A stretch of DNA of 64,000 nt from Jeotgalicoccus marinus DSM 19772 (lineage in GTDB: Bacteria; Bacillota; Bacilli; Staphylococcales; Salinicoccaceae). The position numbers were made by a program, and so were the translations under genes. The stretch is from the NCBI RefSeq assembly GCF_000425825.1, contig NZ_AUEE01000004.1, forward strand, positions 124,001 to 188,000, in the 5' to 3' direction. A model generated the notes under the pieces. The model was not told the DNA's origin. It did no database searches and worked only from the letters and a program-made list of their open reading frames with translations. Shown here in pieces: positions 1 to 9,713 of this stretch; the stretch's first letter is position 1; each line of letters starts with the position of its first letter.

Positions 1-1506
1 TTGATCAATCCAATCATACTTATTGGTAATATAGTCCACTGCGGCCATAATATCTTTATAGTCACCGTTACCGTAATCCCCTCTTACAGCATCAACAAAC
101 TCCTGAGAATAACTGTGTGACCCTCTAGGATTAATAAATAATACGGCATAGCCTTTCGCTGCTAACACTTGCATCTCATGGAAGAACGTATTGGCATATA
201 AGGCATGTGGTCCACCATGTATATTGGTTACCATCGGATAGATTTGACCAGCCTGATAATCAGCTGGTTTCATGAACCAACCGTGAACTGTCGTCTCATC
301 AAAACTAGAAAACTTAATTTTTTCTGGATAAACGAGTGTTGTTTTCGATACGTAGTCCTTATTGACTTCGGTTAATTGAACAAGTTCTTCTGTTTCAAAA
401 TCAAATTTATATAGTTCACTCGGTGACACATGCGTTGAAATTGTTAAGTAGGCACCTGACTCATCTGCATCCATACCAAAAATGTTATGGTCGCCACGGT
501 AAAGTGGCTTAATATGCCCATTAATGTCTCCTTGGTATAAGTTCACACTACCAAATTCCGACACGATAAAAACATACTCACTATTTGAAATCCACTTCGT
601 CGGATTACCGTCAATATTTTGTTGGGTATCTTGTGCGACTAAGCCACCGACTGGTTTGTCGAGTGCTGTAGTGACATCAATAATATCGCCTGTAGTTAGA
701 TTCAAAACTTCGATATGTGGGTGTGTTGCATTCTTATATTGACGTGTCATCACTGTCATTAAAATATGTGACCCATCTGGTGATAATTCCGCTTTAAAGA
801 CATTCATGTCTGAACGTAACAATTGATCCGTACCGTTTTTACGTAAATACAGTTTAGAAGAAAAATTGAAATCTGGATTATCACTTTGATCAGTTGAGTA
901 AATAAAACCAGTATCTGTTAAGTCATGAAGTTGATAGTTCGCTTCGCCTTTTAAGACCACTTCTGTTTCTTTAGTATGAATGTTTACTTTTTTAATCTGT
1001 GAATATTTCTCGGGAAATATTCCATATGGTGATGGCCCACCATCAGATTTATATTTCATTTTATTAATAATCGTCGGTTTCGGTGTTTTACTATCTTTTT
1101 CTTCTTCAGACTCTTTTGTGTCCTTTCCTTCTCTGACAGAATAATAAATTGTCTCATCATCTGAACTAAAGACTGGGTTAGATGCACCATCTTTTTCAAA
1201 GGTAATTTGTTCGCGTTCCCCACCTGTGTGACGGAGTATGAAGATCTGTGTTTTTTTGTCTTTATCAGGTGCTGTGAAGGCTGTCATATTTCCATTATAG
1301 GCATGACACACATTACCGATTACTTCATCTTTATATGTAAGTTGAATGTTGCCTTGGCCATTGTGAGAATGAAGGTAGGCATAGTACGTATCCTCGTCCT
1401 TATCAGTACGACTCGTTAAATACGTCACGCTCGAGCTATTTGGGACGACTTTTGGTGCAGAAACGGATTGTATATCAAAAATGTCTTCGATTGAAACTTT
1501 TGTCAT
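1..1506 (-). CDS. S9 family serine peptidase (acylaminoacyl-peptidase-like), 3' end outside window
   Basis: The minus frame is open from an ATG at 1506 to the window edge, 502 codons without a stop. A good ribosome binding site (AAAGGGGGA) precedes the ATG. The first ~400 residues are beta-strand-rich with SPDG- and SSDD-type turns, as in the beta-propeller of S9 peptidases. An alpha/beta-hydrolase part follows, with the oxyanion motif HGGP at about residues 430-433 and then FINPRGS and GDYGNGDYKDIM. The catalytic Ser (GxSxGG), Asp and His would lie beyond base 1, so activity cannot be judged. Cytosolic oligopeptide or acyl-peptide hydrolysis is the family role. The start lies 70 bases downstream of the permease gene on the same strand; co-transcription is possible but not shown. 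Confidence 0.88.
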   Translation of the reverse strand, partial: MTKVSIEDIFDIQSVSAPKVVPNSSSVTYLTSRTDKDEDTYYAYLHSHNGQGNIQLTYKDEVIGNVCHAYNGNMTAFTAPDKDKKTQIFILRHTGGEREQITFEKDGASNPVFSSDDETIYYSVREGKDTKESEEEKDSKTPKPTIINKMKYKSDGGPSPYGIFPEKYSQIKKVNIHTKETEVVLKGEANYQLHDLTDTGFIYSTDQSDNPDFNFSSKLYLRKNGTDQLLRSDMNVFKAELSPDGSHILMTVMTRQYKNATHPHIEVLNLTTGDIIDVTTALDKPVGGLVAQDTQQNIDGNPTKWISNSEYVFIVSEFGSVNLYQGDINGHIKPLYRGDHNIFGMDADESGAYLTISTHVSPSELYKFDFETEELVQLTEVNKDYVSKTTLVYPEKIKFSSFDETTVHGWFMKPADYQAGQIYPMVTNIHGGPHALYANTFFHEMQVLAAKGYAVLFINPRGSHSYSQEFVDAVRGDYGNGDYKDIMAAVDYITNKYDWIDQ

Positions 1507-1575
1507 TAAAAATCCCCCTTTTTAATTAATATAACACTCTTTAGTTCACCCTACTAACGAATGAATGAAATGGCT

Positions 1576-2529
1576 TCATTTTTTAGTACTTAATGTGCGT
1601 TGATATAAGAGATATATAAATATAGGAACAGCAGATAACATGACCATAACACCTGTAGGAATGCTAACTGGTGCAAAAAGTGTACGCCCTAAAGTATCTA
1701 CGATTAGAACATAGATTGCACCAACAAGAATCGAACGTTTTAACAACGGGATAAATGGCATCGGCTTAAGGTACATAATCACCTGAGGAACGATAATGCC
1801 TACAAGAGCAATAATACCGGTGTAACCTAAGGCAACAAGTGGCGGAACAGCAGCGGTCATTAATAACATCGGGCGTATTTTACTCACATTGACGCCTAAG
1901 GCATGTGCCCGAATATCTCCTAGCTTTAACAAATCTAACTGTCTGCCATATCTTATTAACAAGATAAATGCAATAAATGTCAGCACCATAACGACGGCAA
2001 CTTGGTAGTAATTTACGCCACTCAAGGAGCCAAACATGTACCTTGAGATGTTCTGTGTATCTTCTGGATTAACTAAGATAATCAAGTACAAAATACCCGA
2101 GAGTAATGAACCCAGTAGAACGCCGGTTATAATTAATGTTTCTGGACGGTAAGACAAATCTAAACGCCGTGCAATTATTAGCACGAGTACCATGGTCAAA
2201 AGACCACAAATGATGCTCATAATTGGTGCGAAGATAACAGGGATGACTGTAATCACTGTCAAAGCTGAACCGAGAACCGCCCCATTAGCCATACCTAAAG
2301 TAAAGCTATCCACCATCGGATTTTTCAAGATAATTTGAAATACTGCCCCACTCATACTTAAGCTTGCTCCAAGGAAAATTGCCATTAACACTCTTGGCAA
2401 TCTCACATCTAGCATGATTGTATATGACTGCATTGTAGACACATCAGAGAAACTAACAGATCCAACAAACACACTAACAACCAGACAGAGCATTAAGATC
2501 ATTGATAGAACAACATTTGTCTTATTCAT
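1576..2529 (-). CDS. FecCD/BtuC-type ABC transporter permease
   Basis: A 317-residue, very hydrophobic protein with about eight to ten membrane segments. It has the FecCD-family signature: RLPRVLMAIFLGASLSMSG near residue 44, then the KNPMVDSFTLGMANGA-type stretch, and a GxIALVGIIVPQ loop near residue 238, the region that contacts the ATPase. Family members form the membrane channel for import of ferric siderophores, haem or cobalamin. The start codon overlaps the end of the lipoprotein gene by 8 bases, so the two are translationally coupled. No ATP-binding subunit gene lies on either side; the transporter must borrow one or be regulated from a distant gene. The substrate cannot be told from sequence. 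Confidence 0.88.
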   Translation of the reverse strand: MNKTNVVLSMILMLCLVVSVFVGSVSFSDVSTMQSYTIMLDVRLPRVLMAIFLGASLSMSGAVFQIILKNPMVDSFTLGMANGAVLGSALTVITVIPVIFAPIMSIICGLLTMVLVLIIARRLDLSYRPETLIITGVLLGSLLSGILYLIILVNPEDTQNISRYMFGSLSGVNYYQVAVVMVLTFIAFILLIRYGRQLDLLKLGDIRAHALGVNVSKIRPMLLMTAAVPPLVALGYTGIIALVGIIVPQVIMYLKPMPFIPLLKRSILVGAIYVLIVDTLGRTLFAPVSIPTGVMVMLSAVPIFIYLLYQRTLSTKK

Positions 2530-3424
2530 ATATACACTGAGCGACTTCTTCTAAGCCTTCAACGAACCTAGGACCTGGTCTTGAAATCGTATCTGGATTT
2601 GGAATACATTGGTTGCGTTCATCGGCAATCTCAGTTGTATCTAGCCCAGAGATACTAGAAATTTCTTCAGATAATGTTTCATTATCTTGTCCAGATGTTG
2701 AGATCACCTTCGTTGGTTCACGTGCAATTAACTCTTCCGATGTAACAGATGGATAACCTTCGACATCATCAAAAGCATTCTCTACTTCTAAAGTTTCCAA
2801 AAAGTCATCAATAAAGGTATCATCACCTGCAATATAAATATCTGGTACCACTGACACTAGGAGCAGCACACTATCATCAGTTTGTTGATCTTCATAAGTG
2901 GCTTTAAGGTCTGTAAGTTCTTTTTGAAGTTCAGTATTTAAATTTTCAGCTTCACTACGCTTATCAATAAAATCACCAACTTGTGTTATCGTATCGTAAA
3001 TTGCATCAATTGATTGCGCATCGTCTACTACTAAGATTTCAGCACCTGTATTATCAGCCACACGGTCAATAATATCCTTGTTCGCATCATGGTTTGAAGC
3101 ATGTGAAATAATATGTGTTGGATCTAGAGCCATCATAGCCTCTTCATCTAAATCAAAAGTATCCAGCCTTGTTAAATCTTCAGACAGATCCTCAGGGTAT
3201 GTATCTACTGTTGTAATGCCCACCAAGTCTTCTGTTGAACCAAGCTCTGCGATGATTTCCGTATTACTTGGTATCAAAGAAATAATATTCATATCTTCAT
3301 TCGAGCTCTGATCAACAGCGGATTCATTAGAACAGGCTGTCATAACTATCGTAAATAAGGTTAAGAAAAATAATTTTGTGTGCCTAGGTAATTTTTTGAT
3401 AATCACCATCTCCTTTAGCATCAT
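2522..3424 (-). CDS. ABC transporter substrate-binding lipoprotein (BtuF/FepB-like)
   Basis: A 300-residue protein with a basic N-terminus, a hydrophobic stretch and a plausible lipobox ending TAC-S at about residue 31, so probably membrane-anchored on the outer face. The sequence IISLIPSNTEIIAELGSTEDLVG and the later SVVPDIYIAGDDTF are typical of the two-lobed TroA/BtuF periplasmic-binding fold. It feeds the overlapping FecCD permease. The start is uncertain: ATG 3424 lacks a binding site, while a strong AAAGGAG lies inside the reading frame directly before ATG-GTG-ATT at 3409, so initiation may be a few codons later. This would still leave the signal peptide intact. The ligand (iron chelate, haem or cobamide) is unknown. 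Confidence 0.85.
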   Translation of the reverse strand: MMLKEMVIIKKLPRHTKLFFLTLFTIVMTACSNESAVDQSSNEDMNIISLIPSNTEIIAELGSTEDLVGITTVDTYPEDLSEDLTRLDTFDLDEEAMMALDPTHIISHASNHDANKDIIDRVADNTGAEILVVDDAQSIDAIYDTITQVGDFIDKRSEAENLNTELQKELTDLKATYEDQQTDDSVLLLVSVVPDIYIAGDDTFIDDFLETLEVENAFDDVEGYPSVTSEELIAREPTKVISTSGQDNETLSEEISSISGLDTTEIADERNQCIPNPDTISRPGPRFVEGLEEVAQCIYE

Positions 3425-3476
3425 TATAATAAAGTTACACTGTCTATTGTAGGGTGATTTATTTATAAAATGACAT

Positions 3477-3513
3477 ACAAAAAGGGGCTGGGCAAAAATA
3501 TTCCCAACCCCTT
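3477..3513 (-). terminator. Rho-independent terminator after argS
   Basis: On the minus strand an imperfect stem (AAGGGGTTGGG with CCCAGCCCCTT, one mismatch) is followed by five T. It lies just beyond the argS stop at 3523. Confidence 0.8.
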
Positions 3514-3522
3514 CTTAGTTAC

Positions 3523-5175
3523 TTACATTCTTTCAGGTGCATTCACATCTATTAATCTTAGGGCATTCTCTAAAGTTTGACGAACGGCTTCAATCATTAA
3601 AATATAAGCACGTGTCTTATCGTCATTTTCTCCTAGTACTTTTTCAGCATTATAGAATTTATGGAAGCTCGCAGCTAAGTCATGGATGTAATTTGGAATT
3701 CTTTGTGTCGCACGAGCTTCTGCTGCACCTCGAACAATATTAGGAAATTCTAATATTTTCTTCAGTAATTCAAGTGCTTGCTCGTTGGTGATTACATCCA
3801 CTGCAACTGTTTGGTCTATATCAAAACCACTTTCCTTCGCTTGACGTAAAATACTGCATATTCTAGCGTGTGCGTATTGTGCATAGTAAACCGGATTATC
3901 AGAGGATTCACTACGTGCTAAGTCTAAATCAAAGTCAAAATGCGTATCAGTTGAGCGCATAACCATGAAGTAACGTGCAGCATCAACACCAATCATATCG
4001 ATTAAATCTCTCATCGTCACTGCCTTACCAGTACGTTTACTCATCTTCACTTCTTGACCGTTTTCAATTAAACGGACAATTTGCATGATTTCAATTTCTA
4101 ACTTCTCCGGGTTCTCACCTAAAGCACCGAGTGATGCTTTTAGACGGTTAATATAACCATGGTGGTCTGCACCAAAGAGGTTAATTAACTTATCATATCC
4201 ACGCTCCACTTTGTCATAGTGATAAGCAATATCTGGCATTAGATATGTGAAGGTCCCGTCTTTTTTCACGATAACGCGGTCTTTGTCATCCTTAAAGTCT
4301 GTTGTGCGTAGCCATGTCGCATCATCACTTTCATAGATGAAACCATTGTCTTTCATCTTGGTCATCGCTTCATCTATTTCGCCACTTTCGTATAGTGAGG
4401 TTTCACTAAACCAGTTGTCAAAGTGAATACGAAAATCGCTTAAATCTTCTTTTAGTTTACGCATTTCATATTCGACACCAAGGTCTCTAAATTTACTAAT
4501 ACGTGCAGTTTCATCTAAATCTTTATACTCAGGGTGAGCCTCAGCTAACTCTTCACCAATCACCTTAATATCTTTACCGTTATAACCATCTTCCGGCATG
4601 TTCAATCCTTGACCTAAAGCCTCAAAATAACGTGCTTCTATGGAACGTGCTAAGTTGTTAATTTGATTACCGGCATCGTTGATATAGTATTCACGTGTGA
4701 CATCATAGCCAGCAAAATCCATGATATTAGAAAGTGTTGCACCAACTGCACCATTTCTCGCATGACCAATGTGAAGATCGCCTGTAGGATTTGCAGAAAC
4801 ATACTCGATTAACACTTTTTCTTTCGTTTCAAGCTCTGAACGACCATAGTTTTCTTTTTGGTTTAGAACCTTAAATATAACGTTTAAGAGTTCTTTACTT
4901 TCCATTTTAAAATTGATAAAACCTGGTCCTGCAATGCTGACTTCACTTACACTTGCTTTTTCTTTATCCAGTTTTTCAATGATTAATTCAGCAATTTCTC
5001 GAGGGTTTCTACGCGCAAGTTTAGTCAAAACCATCGCTGCATTAGTAGAAAAGTCTCCGTTATTCTTATCTTTTGGAACTTCGACTTTTACACTAGGCAT
5101 ATCTGATTCTTCGACTAAGTTTGCACTTTTGATTGCACTTTCAATCGCTTCTTTAAGTTGTTGTTTTAAATCCAT
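3523..5175 (-). CDS. argS: Arginyl-tRNA synthetase
   Basis: 550 residues, the usual length for a Firmicute ArgRS. It charges tRNA-Arg with arginine in the cytosol. The N-terminal additional domain (residues ~1-110) is followed by the class I HIGH motif at 135-138 (within [16 protein letters not shown]), the catalytic Rossmann core, and a KMSKR loop ([12 protein letters not shown]) that is complete, unlike in some ArgRS. The DALR anticodon-binding domain ends the protein. It begins 3 bases after the YwiB-like gene and is probably co-transcribed with it, an arrangement also seen in Bacillus. A terminator follows. Confidence 0.98.
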   Translation of the reverse strand: MDLKQQLKEAIESAIKSANLVEESDMPSVKVEVPKDKNNGDFSTNAAMVLTKLARRNPREIAELIIEKLDKEKASVSEVSIAGPGFINFKMESKELLNVIFKVLNQKENYGRSELETKEKVLIEYVSANPTGDLHIGHARNGAVGATLSNIMDFAGYDVTREYYINDAGNQINNLARSIEARYFEALGQGLNMPEDGYNGKDIKVIGEELAEAHPEYKDLDETARISKFRDLGVEYEMRKLKEDLSDFRIHFDNWFSETSLYESGEIDEAMTKMKDNGFIYESDDATWLRTTDFKDDKDRVIVKKDGTFTYLMPDIAYHYDKVERGYDKLINLFGADHHGYINRLKASLGALGENPEKLEIEIMQIVRLIENGQEVKMSKRTGKAVTMRDLIDMIGVDAARYFMVMRSTDTHFDFDLDLARSESSDNPVYYAQYAHARICSILRQAKESGFDIDQTVAVDVITNEQALELLKKILEFPNIVRGAAEARATQRIPNYIHDLAASFHKFYNAEKVLGENDDKTRAYILMIEAVRQTLENALRLIDVNAPERM

Positions 5176-5177
5176 AT

Positions 5178-5576
5178 TTAAGCCCTCTCTAACTTATATT
5201 TGTAGTGACCAAGTAGTGACCCCGATTCAAATAAATCATATTCAATATACAAGCCTGTGTCACTAGCATCCAGTTCATGCGTCAATATTTCAAACTGATG
5301 TCGGCCGGCTGGGGAATCATAAAATGTTGATGTTCTCATACCTTTTTCAAAGTGAAAATTCATATTGATAATGCCACGTCTCTGTAATTTTATATTACAA
5401 TCACTTATTCTAACTGTGACTTTTAGCTCATGTTCATCCAATGATTCTGTATAACGCAAATAACGGTCTTCTTTATCTATGACTGAAACGTTTAAATCTT
5501 GTTTGTATTCATTTTTCTCACCATGCATATCAACGATTTGAGATAGCTTATACATACCTTGATTTGGAGCGTTCAT
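5178..5576 (-). CDS. YwiB-like DUF1934 beta-barrel protein
   Basis: A 132-residue soluble protein. The longer frame opens at 5615, but ATG 5576 is preceded by GAAGGTGAT and fits family length. It matches the DUF1934/YwiB family: an N-terminal sheet, then LRYTES, a charged middle, and the typical end with the aromatic-rich [19 protein letters not shown] region and [11 protein letters not shown]. These proteins have a lipocalin-like fold and no established reaction. The gene directly precedes argS (2-base gap), as ywiB does in Bacillus, which supports the family call but not a function. Confidence 0.82.
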   Translation of the reverse strand: MNAPNQGMYKLSQIVDMHGEKNEYKQDLNVSVIDKEDRYLRYTESLDEHELKVTVRISDCNIKLQRRGIINMNFHFEKGMRTSTFYDSPAGRHQFEILTHELDASDTGLYIEYDLFESGSLLGHYKYKLERA

Positions 5577-5598
5577 TTTATCACCTTCAATATTACAA

Positions 5599-5604
5599 AT
5601 TATA
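5599..5604 (-). promoter_or_regulatory. Extended -10 promoter for the ywiB-like/argS pair
   Basis: On the minus strand TGC-TATAAT lies 23 bases before the ATG at 5576. The TG one base upstream of the hexamer makes it an extended -10. No good -35 box is seen. Confidence 0.5.
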
Positions 5605-5635
5605 GCACAATGCATGTAAATTGACGCCTAAAACA

Positions 5636-5663
5636 TAAAAAAGGCAGGGCTTTCGCCCCACCT
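5636..5663 (-). terminator. Terminator after the YwhD-like gene
   Basis: Read on the minus strand, AGGTGGGGC pairs with GCCCTGCCT (two G-T pairs) around a GAAA tetraloop, followed by six T. It ends the HD-phosphohydrolase/YwhD transcript. Confidence 0.85.
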
Positions 5664-5761
5664 AAGTGTCCTAGTTATATCACTATAACTATAATATATT
5701 TTATCCATAGATTTAGGAATGTGCAACGTAATTTTAGAAAGTCATAAAAAAGACATATTTG

Positions 5762-6289
5762 CTAGGACTGAACACCGAGTGCTTCCTGCATACGGTCTGA
5801 GTTATTCCACATTTCTTCATTATGTTGTTGTAAAAAGTCGATTAGCGCATCTTTTGAGCCCTGATCCAGAAGCTCAAGCTTAATGCGACCTTTCATTGCA
5901 TCATCTAAACTATTTACGTGTTCATGCATCATTTTATAGCCGCGACGTTTTTCCTTATTAACCATTAAATAACAAGCACCTGCGCCGTTATAGACAGGAC
6001 CAACTTCCTTACGTTCGACTGCTATCCAAACAAGATAATACTCTTTAGCATCTTCACCTTCGGCTTCAGTCTTATCCGTAATCCACTTCACTCGTTTTTC
6101 AACTTCAGCTTTACCATGTAAGCCGCCGATATCTAATACTGCTTCTTTCGTTTCAATATTAATATATATTGGTGCAATGTTTTCTAGACTAATTGAGCCA
6201 AAATTTTGTCCTCTATGACCATCAAGTGGGTCATTTTTTATAATATTAAATTGAAATCCTGGCTTTTTCTTTGGTTTTTCATCTGCCAA
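5762..6289 (-). CDS. YwhD family protein
   Basis: 175 residues. The KKPGFQFNIIKNDPLDGHRG opening, the VLDIGGLHGKAEVEKRVKW segment and the WIAVERK-GAGACYLMVN core match the YwhD family of Firmicutes, whose function is unknown. No membrane segment or signal peptide. It starts 11 bases after the HD-phosphohydrolase gene, so the two form a pair; this pairing is seen in related genomes to my knowledge. A strong terminator follows about 100 bases downstream. Confidence 0.85.
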   Translation of the reverse strand: MADEKPKKKPGFQFNIIKNDPLDGHRGQNFGSISLENIAPIYINIETKEAVLDIGGLHGKAEVEKRVKWITDKTEAEGEDAKEYYLVWIAVERKEVGPVYNGAGACYLMVNKEKRRGYKMMHEHVNSLDDAMKGRIKLELLDQGSKDALIDFLQQHNEEMWNNSDRMQEALGVQS

Positions 6290-6300
6290 ATTGAACCCTC

Positions 6301-7602
6301 CTAATCAAGTTCGTTTAGTAAATTAATAATTTCCGCCTTTACACTCAAATCTTCGATGGCTAAAATTTTCTCTTTCGGATAATACAGACGAGACCCTAAA
6401 CGATGCAAGCCTGTAATTGAATTAATGATGGCAGATTGTGAACTAATTTCTCTAATATCACCATTCGATCTCAATAGATGAATCGGCTGACGATTTGTTT
6501 TTTGACCAGGGCGGTCGTAGTCATATGGTAAATCAGAATAACTATCACTAAATACATAATAGTTAGGGTCTAGGCCAGCTCGTCTATACAAATCATTGAG
6601 TTCAGAAATTGTAATTATAGAGCCATCAAACGGCAAGTATTTAAATAAATCTCTGTTTACAAAACGACTTGCTAAATCGCTGAGAATTTCATCGTCTTCA
6701 CGAATCCACTCTTGTAAGTAAAAGTTCACAACCATTTCATCAAGTCGTAAATAATCTTCAACAGTTACATTCTCATTAAAGAAAGGGATGAAATATGTTG
6801 GTGCTTGTTTAAAATTATAGCTAGACTGGTGGAGATGCTTCGCACGTCTTAAAATAAGATTTAAAAGTACTTCCCCACCACGTGACACAGGATGGAAATA
6901 CACCTGCCAATACATCTGATAACGACTCATCAGGTAGTCTTCAACAGCGTGCATCCCACTTTCTTTGATTAACACTTCATTTTTTGAAGGTCGCATCACT
7001 CTTAATATACGTTCCATATCAAAATTACCATAACTGACTCCCGTATAATAAGAATCTCTCTGCAGGTAGTCCATACGGTCAGCATCAATTTGGCTTGAAA
7101 TCATGCTGATAACTAATTTATTTGGATGTGTCTTATTTATAACTGCTGCCACTTGTTCTGGGAAGTCTTGAGAAACTCTCGATAGTACCTCATTGACTTC
7201 TGTCGAACCTAAGATAATTTTCTTTGTAAATTCCTCATGGTCAGTATGAAAAATATCTTCAAAGCTATGGGAGAACGGTCCATGACCTAAATCATGTAGG
7301 AGTGCTGCAGTAAGTGCGAGCAACTTATCATCTTTGTTCCACTCAGGATATTCTTCAAAGTTATCAATCATACGTCGCACAATTTCATAGACGCCTAGCG
7401 AATGGTTGAAGCGAGAATGTTCTGCCGAATGAAAAGCAAGATACAGAGTCCCGAGTTGTTTTATTCTACGCAGGCGTTGAAACTCTTTAGTTTTAATAAG
7501 GTCCCAAATCACCTGGTCTCTGACATGAATATATCGGTGAACTGGATCTTTAAATACTTTTTCTTCTTGCAGTTGCTTGTGACTATATTCGCTCATTACC
7601 AA
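6301..7602 (-). CDS. HD-domain phosphohydrolase, YwfO-like (dGTPase-related)
   Basis: 433 residues with the full HD metal-site pattern: the first His in SRFNHSLGVYE near 67, HD at 103-104 in LLHDLGHGPFSH, and a late Asp in DADRMDYLQRD. These residues bind divalent metal in HD hydrolases. YwfO-type members hydrolyse (d)NTPs; this substrate is family knowledge and unproven here. The start is a TTG 10 bases after AGGAGG; an ATG two codons later lies too far from the site. It pairs with the downstream YwhD-like gene. Confidence 0.86.
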   Translation of the reverse strand: MVMSEYSHKQLQEEKVFKDPVHRYIHVRDQVIWDLIKTKEFQRLRRIKQLGTLYLAFHSAEHSRFNHSLGVYEIVRRMIDNFEEYPEWNKDDKLLALTAALLHDLGHGPFSHSFEDIFHTDHEEFTKKIILGSTEVNEVLSRVSQDFPEQVAAVINKTHPNKLVISMISSQIDADRMDYLQRDSYYTGVSYGNFDMERILRVMRPSKNEVLIKESGMHAVEDYLMSRYQMYWQVYFHPVSRGGEVLLNLILRRAKHLHQSSYNFKQAPTYFIPFFNENVTVEDYLRLDEMVVNFYLQEWIREDDEILSDLASRFVNRDLFKYLPFDGSIITISELNDLYRRAGLDPNYYVFSDSYSDLPYDYDRPGQKTNRQPIHLLRSNGDIREISSQSAIINSITGLHRLGSRLYYPKEKILAIEDLSVKAEIINLLNELD

Positions 7603-7668
7603 TGGGTGACGCCTCCTTTTTCAATCCAATAATATCATAAATTTACGATTAACAACCAATAGCTCACA

Positions 7669-8847
7669 TTAGCTTTGAGATTGGTTAGCTCTTTTTCCAA
7701 CAAAAAGCATGTAACATAAACCAGCTATGAGAATTGGGAGAATCAGCCACAGATACATACCGTCATATCCGACAAATGGTATCAAAAGACCGAGTAAAAC
7801 TGGGCCAAAACCTAAGCCGATTTCTAAAATAATAAAGTAAGTTGATGTGGCAAGACCTACATTTTCTTTCGGTGCCACTTTCACACAGATAATCTGGGCA
7901 GCCGATTGGAAGTTACCAAAACCTAAACCAATAATGAAACCTGCGACTAGTACAAGCAGTCCGGAGGTCGTATTTCCAAGAATTAAAAAGCCAATCGCCA
8001 TTAGAATAAATGTCGGGTAGATGACCATATTAGGTCCCTTTTGGTCAATTAAGCGCCCCGTAAATGGTCGGGTCGATAAGACCGCTACTGCATAAACAAT
8101 AAAGAAGAAACTCGCAGCAGTCACAACATCAATTTCAATTGCATAAGTATTTAAAAATGATAATACACTGGAATATGCTAACCCCATTAGGAATATAGGC
8201 ATCAACATTCGTAGAGAATTTTTCTCTATCAGAATAAATTTAGTCGGCTTAACTGCTGTCTCTTTAGTTATGTTATTAATTTTTATCATTGGGATCATCA
8301 ACACAACTAAAACCATGAGTACGCCGACGTATACTAACATCATTTCAAAGGTAATTACTTCAAGTAATAAGAAAGCAATAAAGGGTCCAACTGCACTCGC
8401 AACTACCATACTTAAACTAAAGTAACTTATTCCTTCACCCCTACGCTCTTCAGGGACAGAAATTGTTGCGAGTGTATTGAGTGCTGTCGAGATAATACCT
8501 GTTGCGAGACCATTTAAAAGACGTGTCACCAAGAGGAATGTTAGGCCAAAATCAAAGAAATATAAAATGTAAGTTAAAAAATACAGGCTAGTTCCGATAA
8601 CCATAATTTTCCGAGCACCAAGATGGTTAATTTGATACCCTGTCACTGCGCGACCGATTAGAACACCGACAATAAAAATACTCGCCGTAAAACCAGCAAT
8701 ACTTGGATTGATATCATATTTTTCAATGATGTAGTTTCCTACCGTTACTAAAGTTGAATACATCGCACCCATTAGAATAAAGTGAAAGGCAAAAATCGCT
8801 ATAAATTCCTTGGTCCATATTTTTGGTGCGTAGACACTGTTTGACAT
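7669..8847 (-). CDS. MFS-family drug/metabolite exporter
   Basis: 392 residues from ATG 8847, chosen because AGAAGGA lies 6 bases upstream; a TTG 21 bases earlier has no site. About twelve membrane segments in two halves. The loop 2-3 signature appears as GRAVTGYQINHLGARKIMV, and the matching second-half loop as RPFTGRLIDQKGPNMV. The fifth-helix GP-rich stretch (VVASAVGPFIAF) is typical of H+-driven antiporters. The substrate is unknown. It lies downstream of lipL, but a terminator hairpin lies between them, so it is probably expressed on its own or by read-through. Confidence 0.87.
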   Translation of the reverse strand: MSNSVYAPKIWTKEFIAIFAFHFILMGAMYSTLVTVGNYIIEKYDINPSIAGFTASIFIVGVLIGRAVTGYQINHLGARKIMVIGTSLYFLTYILYFFDFGLTFLLVTRLLNGLATGIISTALNTLATISVPEERRGEGISYFSLSMVVASAVGPFIAFLLLEVITFEMMLVYVGVLMVLVVLMIPMIKINNITKETAVKPTKFILIEKNSLRMLMPIFLMGLAYSSVLSFLNTYAIEIDVVTAASFFFIVYAVAVLSTRPFTGRLIDQKGPNMVIYPTFILMAIGFLILGNTTSGLLVLVAGFIIGLGFGNFQSAAQIICVKVAPKENVGLATSTYFIILEIGLGFGPVLLGLLIPFVGYDGMYLWLILPILIAGLCYMLFVGKRANQSQS

Positions 8848-8871
8848 TAAATTCCTTCTTTCTGACAAATT

Positions 8872-8896
8872 AAAACCAGTATTTAAAATACTGGTT
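8872..8896 (-). terminator. Terminator after lipL
   Basis: A near-perfect dyad (AACCAGTATTT with AAATACTGGTT) begins at the lipL stop, and the minus strand runs on into TTTT. It separates lipL from the MFS gene. Confidence 0.7.
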
Positions 8897-9713
8897 AGTT
8901 AGCATTCATATATTTACTATTGCGGTTTTTGATATTATCTGTAAAACGTTCATAGACTGTCTTATCCGTTTCTGATAACTCTCTGAAATCCACAACATTC
9001 GCACCCATTTTCTCAAGTGCTTTTAAGGTGAGCGCCTCAACTTCTTGAACGCTAAAGTTTGTTTTTAAGAGCTCATTTAGAGAAGCCATATGTTCTGGAT
9101 TAATCAAGGGATAAGTAAATTTCTCACTTTCTACTGCACGTGCATACTTATAAAAATCCTTCATTAATTTAGCACGTTCACTACCACTGCCCGTAACAGA
9201 TAAATAAATCTGTACTGCCACCCCGTCCTTGATTCGGCGTTGTGAAATACCAGCAAATTTTTTACCATCAATGCTTAAATCATATGTACCTGGGCAATAA
9301 CTATCATGAATTTCATATGCTTCAATACCTTGGTCCTTAAACATAGTTTGAACCAACTCTACCATCATATCATAACCATCTTCTATATACTGGAAATCCG
9401 CCTTAGGTATGACAAGTGAAATGTTCAACACACCATCATCAAGTACGACACCGAGCCCCCCACTATTTCGAACGATAAATTCAAAACCTGCATCATTTAA
9501 AAAATCTAAGCCATAATTCAACTTAGGCAGACGTGCATCTTGTAGTCCTAAGATGATAAATGGACTGTGCTGCCAAAAACGAATCTTTGGCGTGTTATCT
9601 TCTGATACTTGATGTTGTAAAAAATCATCGAAAGCAAAGGATTCAAAGGGATGTGTTGTATGATACTTGTGAATCACTTCAACAGTTTTACCTGTGAAGT
9701 AGGTCTCACTCAT
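8895..9713 (-). CDS. lipL: Octanoyl-[GcvH]:protein N-octanoyltransferase (lipoyl relay enzyme)
   Basis: 272 residues from ATG 9713. A BPL/LplA-LipB fold protein with RNSGGLGVVLDDGVLN and the segment SYCPGTYDLSIDGKKFAG, which holds the likely catalytic Cys and the acyl-binding Lys. LipL moves octanoyl or lipoyl groups from GcvH to the E2 subunits of 2-oxoacid dehydrogenases. It overlaps the pta stop by 8 bases (ATGAGTGA), so translation is coupled. The hemQ-pta-lipL neighbourhood is the one known in Staphylococcus. LplA-type lipoate ligase is the main alternative; the overall sequence and context favour LipL. Confidence 0.88.
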   Translation of the reverse strand: MSETYFTGKTVEVIHKYHTTHPFESFAFDDFLQHQVSEDNTPKIRFWQHSPFIILGLQDARLPKLNYGLDFLNDAGFEFIVRNSGGLGVVLDDGVLNISLVIPKADFQYIEDGYDMMVELVQTMFKDQGIEAYEIHDSYCPGTYDLSIDGKKFAGISQRRIKDGVAVQIYLSVTGSGSERAKLMKDFYKYARAVESEKFTYPLINPEHMASLNELLKTNFSVQEVEALTLKALEKMGANVVDFRELSETDKTVYERFTDNIKNRNSKYMNAN

